Positions 60,801 to 64,000 of a stretch of DNA of 64,000 bases are shown here, in pieces. The stretch lies in assembly GCF_018812025.1 (NCBI RefSeq), contig NC_063049.1:32304447-32368446 (forward strand). The letters run 5' to 3'. Source of the stretch: Megalobrama amblycephala (taxonomy: Eukaryota > Chordata > Actinopteri > Cypriniformes > Xenocyprididae). The first letter of the stretch is position 1; the number at the start of each line of letters is the position of its first letter. A model generated the notes under the pieces. The model saw only the letters and a list, made by a program, of their open reading frames with translations, was not told where the DNA came from and did not search any database. The translations under genes and the position numbers were made by a program.

Positions 60801-63800
60801 CAAACAAGAGCATGTTACCCATAGGATGAGGACTTTATCGGTTTTGAAACTGAATTAACTGAGTTGAACTGAATTGATGAGTCAACCCCAGTTTCATACG
60901 GTCAATGACAGTTGATGGATGACCTGATCATTTTGATTCCCTTGTGTGTTTTTCCTTGCAAATTTTTTATTCTTTTGAATAAAAGTATAGGCTGCTTTTT
61001 TCACCTATAGCTAATGCATTTTATGAGTGTTGCAGTCATAATTTGTTTGTCTTTGTTGCATTAGGATTTAAAAGCTCCTCTTACCCCATGTCCAAACATT
61101 GATTCTGTTCTGTAGCAAAGGGTTACCATCCAGCTTTGGCTGAGGCTTCAGTTTATTGTTATTTATTTTCAAAAGTCAGTAAAGCACAATTTTGTTCACT
61201 GTATACCCCTAAAAGATTGTTAGCATTTTGGTTGAGAAATCTTTGATTTCTCGTGAATTCTTCAGGTCCTATTGATGCAGTTTTACTTCTGGCATCAGTA
61301 TAGCAGAACAAGTGACTGTAGGCAAATTCACAGAGATTAAAGAATAAGCACTTAATGAGGCCAAACAGCGTTATGCCTTTCATTACATGGGTTTGCAATT
61401 ATGTGGTAAATATGGATGGTAACCATATGCTTGTTTGCTTCACTGTTCCTTGTGATTCTGTTGACTGCAGGCCTTTATGCCTGTTATTGAATGTACAGTT
61501 TTATGTCAGTAGTATCAAGTTTACCCTTGATTATGAGTAACAAACCTATTATTTTTTTGCTAGCACAGTTTTAATTCCAAATAATAGATTTTCATTTCAT
61601 AAAATCTTTTTTAGACTTTCTACTGCTATTTCTAAACTTCAAATGTAGGTATGCTACAATCGATCAGCTGCTGATCAGAATTGGCTGACTGCACTCTGAC
61701 AGTAGACCATTTCCTCATAAGCCTATCTGTGTATCCTTATTGGGATATGTTGAGTAAGCCTACTTGTTTTTATTTATTTATTTTTTTAACTTCTCGGTAT
61801 TGGATGGAAAACAAATCTTGATCGGAGCATCCCTACTCTTGTCTTTTGCCATTCAGATTGTACCCTTTGTAAACTGTCTACCTTTTTGTAGAGCACAAAA
61901 TATGTTTTTAAATTGTAAAATGTGACTAAATTGCATGCCACTATATCAAGTAGATTCCGAACTGTGCAAGCAAATTTTGGAAGTATGTTGCTCAGAATTG
62001 GGGAGCATCTTAGTGGCTGTAATGCTTTCTTAACCTTAATAATACTTTCTAGATGTTCAACATTGCATTCCATCTCTTCTGCAGTTGATCGTTTTGTGCT
62101 CTTTCTTTGTTGTCTTTCTTCTTCCTCCATGACATGCCGCTCTTGCAGTCTGCACCTCACCACCTTCTGCTTGCAGTATAAGCCCACGGTCATCGCCTGT
62201 GTCTGCATTCACCTGGCTTGCAAATGGTCCAACTGGGAGATCCCAGTTTCCACTGATGGAAAGCACTGGTGGGAGTATGTGGACAGCTCAGTTACACTTG
62301 AACTTCTTGATGGTAAATGGAGATTCCACTAAATTACCATGTAAGGCTAATTTTGTCCTAATTATAATTATTTAATTTATATTAATTTGAATTTTGTTGT
62401 AGAACTTACCCACGAGTTTCTGCAGATACTGGAGAAGACACCTAGCAGGTTAAAGAGGATTCGTAACTGGAGGGTGAGCGGTTATAATAAATCATGCATT
62501 TGGTGTCTTTACATTCGGTAAATTTAGTTTAGTTACACACAGTTGCTATATTTCTAGGCTACACAAGCTGCTAAGAAGCCCAAATCAGATGGTCAGGCCT
62601 CAGATAGCAGCTCTTTAGCGGGACCCTCGTTATCCCAGGACCTGTCCTTGATGGATGCCCTTCCTGGGGTCTCTACAAATACAGCATTCTCCAAAGCCTC
62701 TACGTCTTTCCCAGTGACCCTGTCAGGCAACTCAAGCAGCAGTCTTTCTCTTGATTCTATTGCCAGCATGCAGGGAACCTCTTATACTTACACCGCTCCC
62801 AGTGACTGGCCTCAGGACCAAGTACGCTCAGACCCGTATTCTGTCAAACAACTTCCCCCGCACACATCTATGCATCCACATCGGCCTGACAAAAGTACAG
62901 AGATCACCCCTGCCAAACATGAACACAAGGCCAGTGGTGGGGCCAAGCACCAGGCAACAACCTATCCTCCACCTGCAGCACCCACACAGAAAATGTCTCT
63001 GGACAAGTACAGGGAGAAACACGCTGCTGAATTGGCGGTGCAGAAACGCAGGCAAGATCAGCAGAATGTGGAGACTGAGGTCTATGGTGCTCCAACACAG
63101 ACAGATCACCGCAAACACCTACCCCAACTGTCTCATGGGCAGCAGGGAGCAGGAGCCACAACTGCCTCACCCCTGAAGATGAAACTGACAGTCCCTGGGC
63201 AGGACAAGCTCCAGGACAAACGTGAGAAAGGCACCTCTTTAAAACTGCGTCTTCCAGTCTCCTCCCAGAGCGAGAAGGGGGGATCAAGTAAGGAGGAACT
63301 AAAAATGAAAATAAAGGTGTCCTCTGAGCGGCACAGCTCCTCTGACGAGGGTGCTGCAAAGAGCAAACATTCCAGCCCGCTTGTGAGCAAAGAGAAACAC
63401 AGAGACCATTCGGGCCATCGCCACCATCACAAACACGGCCACTCGCACACACACACGCATAGCGGCAATGGCAGAAGCGGCCTCGAGGCACCCACAGCGA
63501 GTTCAGCCCTTAGGAGCCCGGTAGTTTCCATTGGCGATGGTGCAAGCTCAGCATCCAGTTCCTCACGCAAGAGGGTGAACCCAGACGCCAGCCACAATCA
63601 CCACTCCAAAAAGAACAAAAGCTCCAAAGGCGGCGCAGGTAGTTCCTCTCATTGTTCATCTGTTCAGCAGTGTGTGTCATCTCACAACTCTGTTCTTAAC
63701 CTTCCCTTCCCCCCTCCCCCTGTCACATACCAGGTGGGCTACGGACATCTCAGCACCCTAGTGAAACTGGACAGGAAACCAGCGGAGAGCCATGGCCCTG

Positions 63801-63895
63801 AGGGCGCCGGCCTAGCTAATGGCCAACACACAGACTACAAAGATACTTTTGACATGCTTGATTCGCTGTTAAGTGCCCAAGGAATGGACTCTTGA
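54860..63895 (+). CDS. ccnt2: cyclin T2, regulatory subunit of P-TEFb (9 exons)
   Basis: Coding exons are 54860-55017, 56957-57038, 57904-58032, 59112-59172, 59516-59578, 59800-59845, 62149-62312, 62403-62473 and 62558-63895. They total 2112 nt (703 residues plus TGA; human 730). Phases and GT/AG sites agree throughout. The protein starts [20 protein letters not shown]. The two cyclin folds fill about residues 12-250 ([33 protein letters not shown]). Residue 260, which is Cys261 in cyclin T1, is Thr here. The long last exon encodes the disordered tail: MSLDKYREK (404-412), [18 protein letters not shown], a His-rich run at about 539-559 used by cyclin T to bind the RNA polymerase II tail, and the conserved C-terminus [15 protein letters not shown]. 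With CDK9 it phosphorylates polymerase II, DSIF and NELF to release pausing. Which teleost paralogue is unclear. Confidence 0.97.
55848..56512 (+). mobile_element. TRIM-like retroelement array: LTR-43bp-LTR-43bp-LTR
   Basis: Three 193-bp LTRs (55848-56040, 56084-56276, 56320-56512) each begin TGTAACGGAGG and end GAGGGGTTACA. They are separated by two identical 43-bp spacers. The spacer opens TTGGTGCCGTGACC, complementary to the 3' end of tRNA-His (a primer binding site with two mismatches further in), and closes with GAGGTTTAGGGGGGTGAG, a purine tract next to the following LTR. CTCA flanks the whole array (55844-55847 and 56513-56516). Only about three bases differ among the LTRs. No protein is encoded, so movement must rely on another element. 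I can name no family for it. Confidence 0.8.
55942..56009 (+). other. tRNA-like segment inside the LTR (first of three)
   Basis: TAGCCTCCTTGTTAGAGCG resembles a tRNA D arm (box A) and CAGGTTCGAGACC matches the box B consensus of a T arm; between them TCCG...CGGA can form an anticodon-like stem. Pairing of the T and acceptor stems is imperfect, so it is not a functional tRNA. The same segment recurs 236 and 472 bases further on. An internal Pol III promoter is the likely reason for the resemblance (inference). Confidence 0.5.
57308..57850. mobile_element. AGTTCACCC-family MITE
   Basis: Left arm CCTAAAATGAAAATTCTGTC and CTCATGTCGATCCAAGTC; right arm ATAAAATGAAGGGTGAGTAA and GGGTGAAATAACCCTTTA. 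Its interior (TTGGTTCTCGCATG) occurs inverted in the element at 58261. Confidence 0.6.
58261..58742. mobile_element. AGTTCACCC-family MITE, inverted relative to 57308
   Basis: Starts GTGTTAGTTCACCCAAAAAT and ends AACTATCCCTTTAA. It carries CATGAGAACCAATGAG and ATGCTTGCTTGATGCATG, the inverse of the interior of the 57308 copy, so two related elements sit in opposite orientation in ccnt2 intron 3. Confidence 0.6.
59908..60215 (+). other. candidate poison exon in ccnt2 intron 6
   Basis: The block follows an acceptor CTTCCTTTACTGCAG (AG at 59906-59907) and ends at TCTCACG followed by the donor GTAAGTACC (60216). Joined to exon 6 it continues in frame as [17 protein letters not shown] and reaches TGA at 60083-60085. 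The stop lies about 130 bases before the exon end, enough to trigger nonsense-mediated decay, and the 308-nt length would also shift the frame. It is strikingly GC-rich from about 59920 to 60065 in an AT-rich intron. Inclusion would cut cyclin T2 inside its second cyclin fold. No transcript evidence is available here. Confidence 0.5.
60216..62148. other. ccnt2 intron 6, remainder
   Basis: AT-rich sequence without recognised repeat ends or exons. A T run of 14 lies at about 60769-60783. Short ORFs have no domain. Confidence 0.35.
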
Positions 63896-64000
63896 ACTGA
63901 TAGGAAAAGAGGATAAAATATAAAAGAAAAATCAAGCATAGATTTCATTATTAAGAAGAGAAAAAACAGGAATGTGAAGAGTAAGAGAAAGAAAATAAAA
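63896..64000 (+). other. start of ccnt2 3' UTR
   Basis: A-rich sequence after the ccnt2 stop, cut by the window edge. No polyadenylation signal with a clear cleavage site is in view. Confidence 0.6.

Noticed and set aside
61786..62208. 140-codon frame on the minus strand
   Set aside because: It overlaps ccnt2 exon 7 antisense and has no recognisable domain.
62904..63491. 195-codon frame on the minus strand
   Set aside because: It is the shadow of the long last exon of ccnt2, whose protein is clearly conserved on the plus strand.

Overview
This is a stretch of vertebrate nuclear DNA, almost certainly from a cyprinid (carp/zebrafish-like) teleost. It is AT-rich and its genes are split by many introns. 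Three genes are present in the order and orientation known from tetrapod chromosomes: tmem163 on the minus strand, then acmsd and ccnt2 on the plus strand. The host is inferred from the protein sequences, this conserved gene order, and a dense load of DNA transposons (Tc1/mariner, hAT, PIF/Harbinger, piggyBac and many palindromic MITEs) of kinds common in cypriniform genomes.

Layout. Positions 870-45793 (minus) hold tmem163, whose eight coding exons all lie inside the window. They encode 285 residues of a six-span zinc transporter of the CDF type. Its introns, above all the 27 kb one between exons 3 and 2, are filled with nested transposons. Positions 45.8-48.9 kb separate tmem163 and acmsd and carry a large palindromic repeat and a MITE. 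Positions 48931-54137 (plus) hold acmsd in ten coding exons (336 residues). All the metal-binding and catalytic residues known for the enzyme are intact. An unrelated small ORF with a hydrophobic tail lies in its second intron. Positions 54860-63895 (plus) hold ccnt2 in nine coding exons (703 residues), the cyclin T subunit of P-TEFb.

Two items stand out. First, intron 1 of ccnt2 holds a minimal LTR retroelement arranged LTR-43bp-LTR-43bp-LTR. Each LTR is 193 bp, the 43-bp interior contains little more than a tRNA-His-type primer binding site and a purine tract, and each LTR carries a tRNA-like segment with a B-box-like motif. Second, intron 6 of ccnt2 holds a GC-rich block bounded by strong splice sites. 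It is joined in frame to exon 6, carries an early stop codon, and has a length that is not a multiple of three. These are the marks of a poison exon that could set cyclin T2 levels.

The three genes are not a functional unit. TMEM163 moves zinc out of the cytosol or into vesicles, ACMSD diverts kynurenine-pathway carbon away from NAD synthesis (and is itself a zinc enzyme), and cyclin T2 drives transcription elongation with CDK9. Their linkage is ancestral synteny. Exon borders were found by reading splice sites and phases by eye, so each is secure to within a base or two where the phase is stated. Repeat family names rest on terminal repeats, target-site duplications and recognisable transposase motifs; no database search was run.
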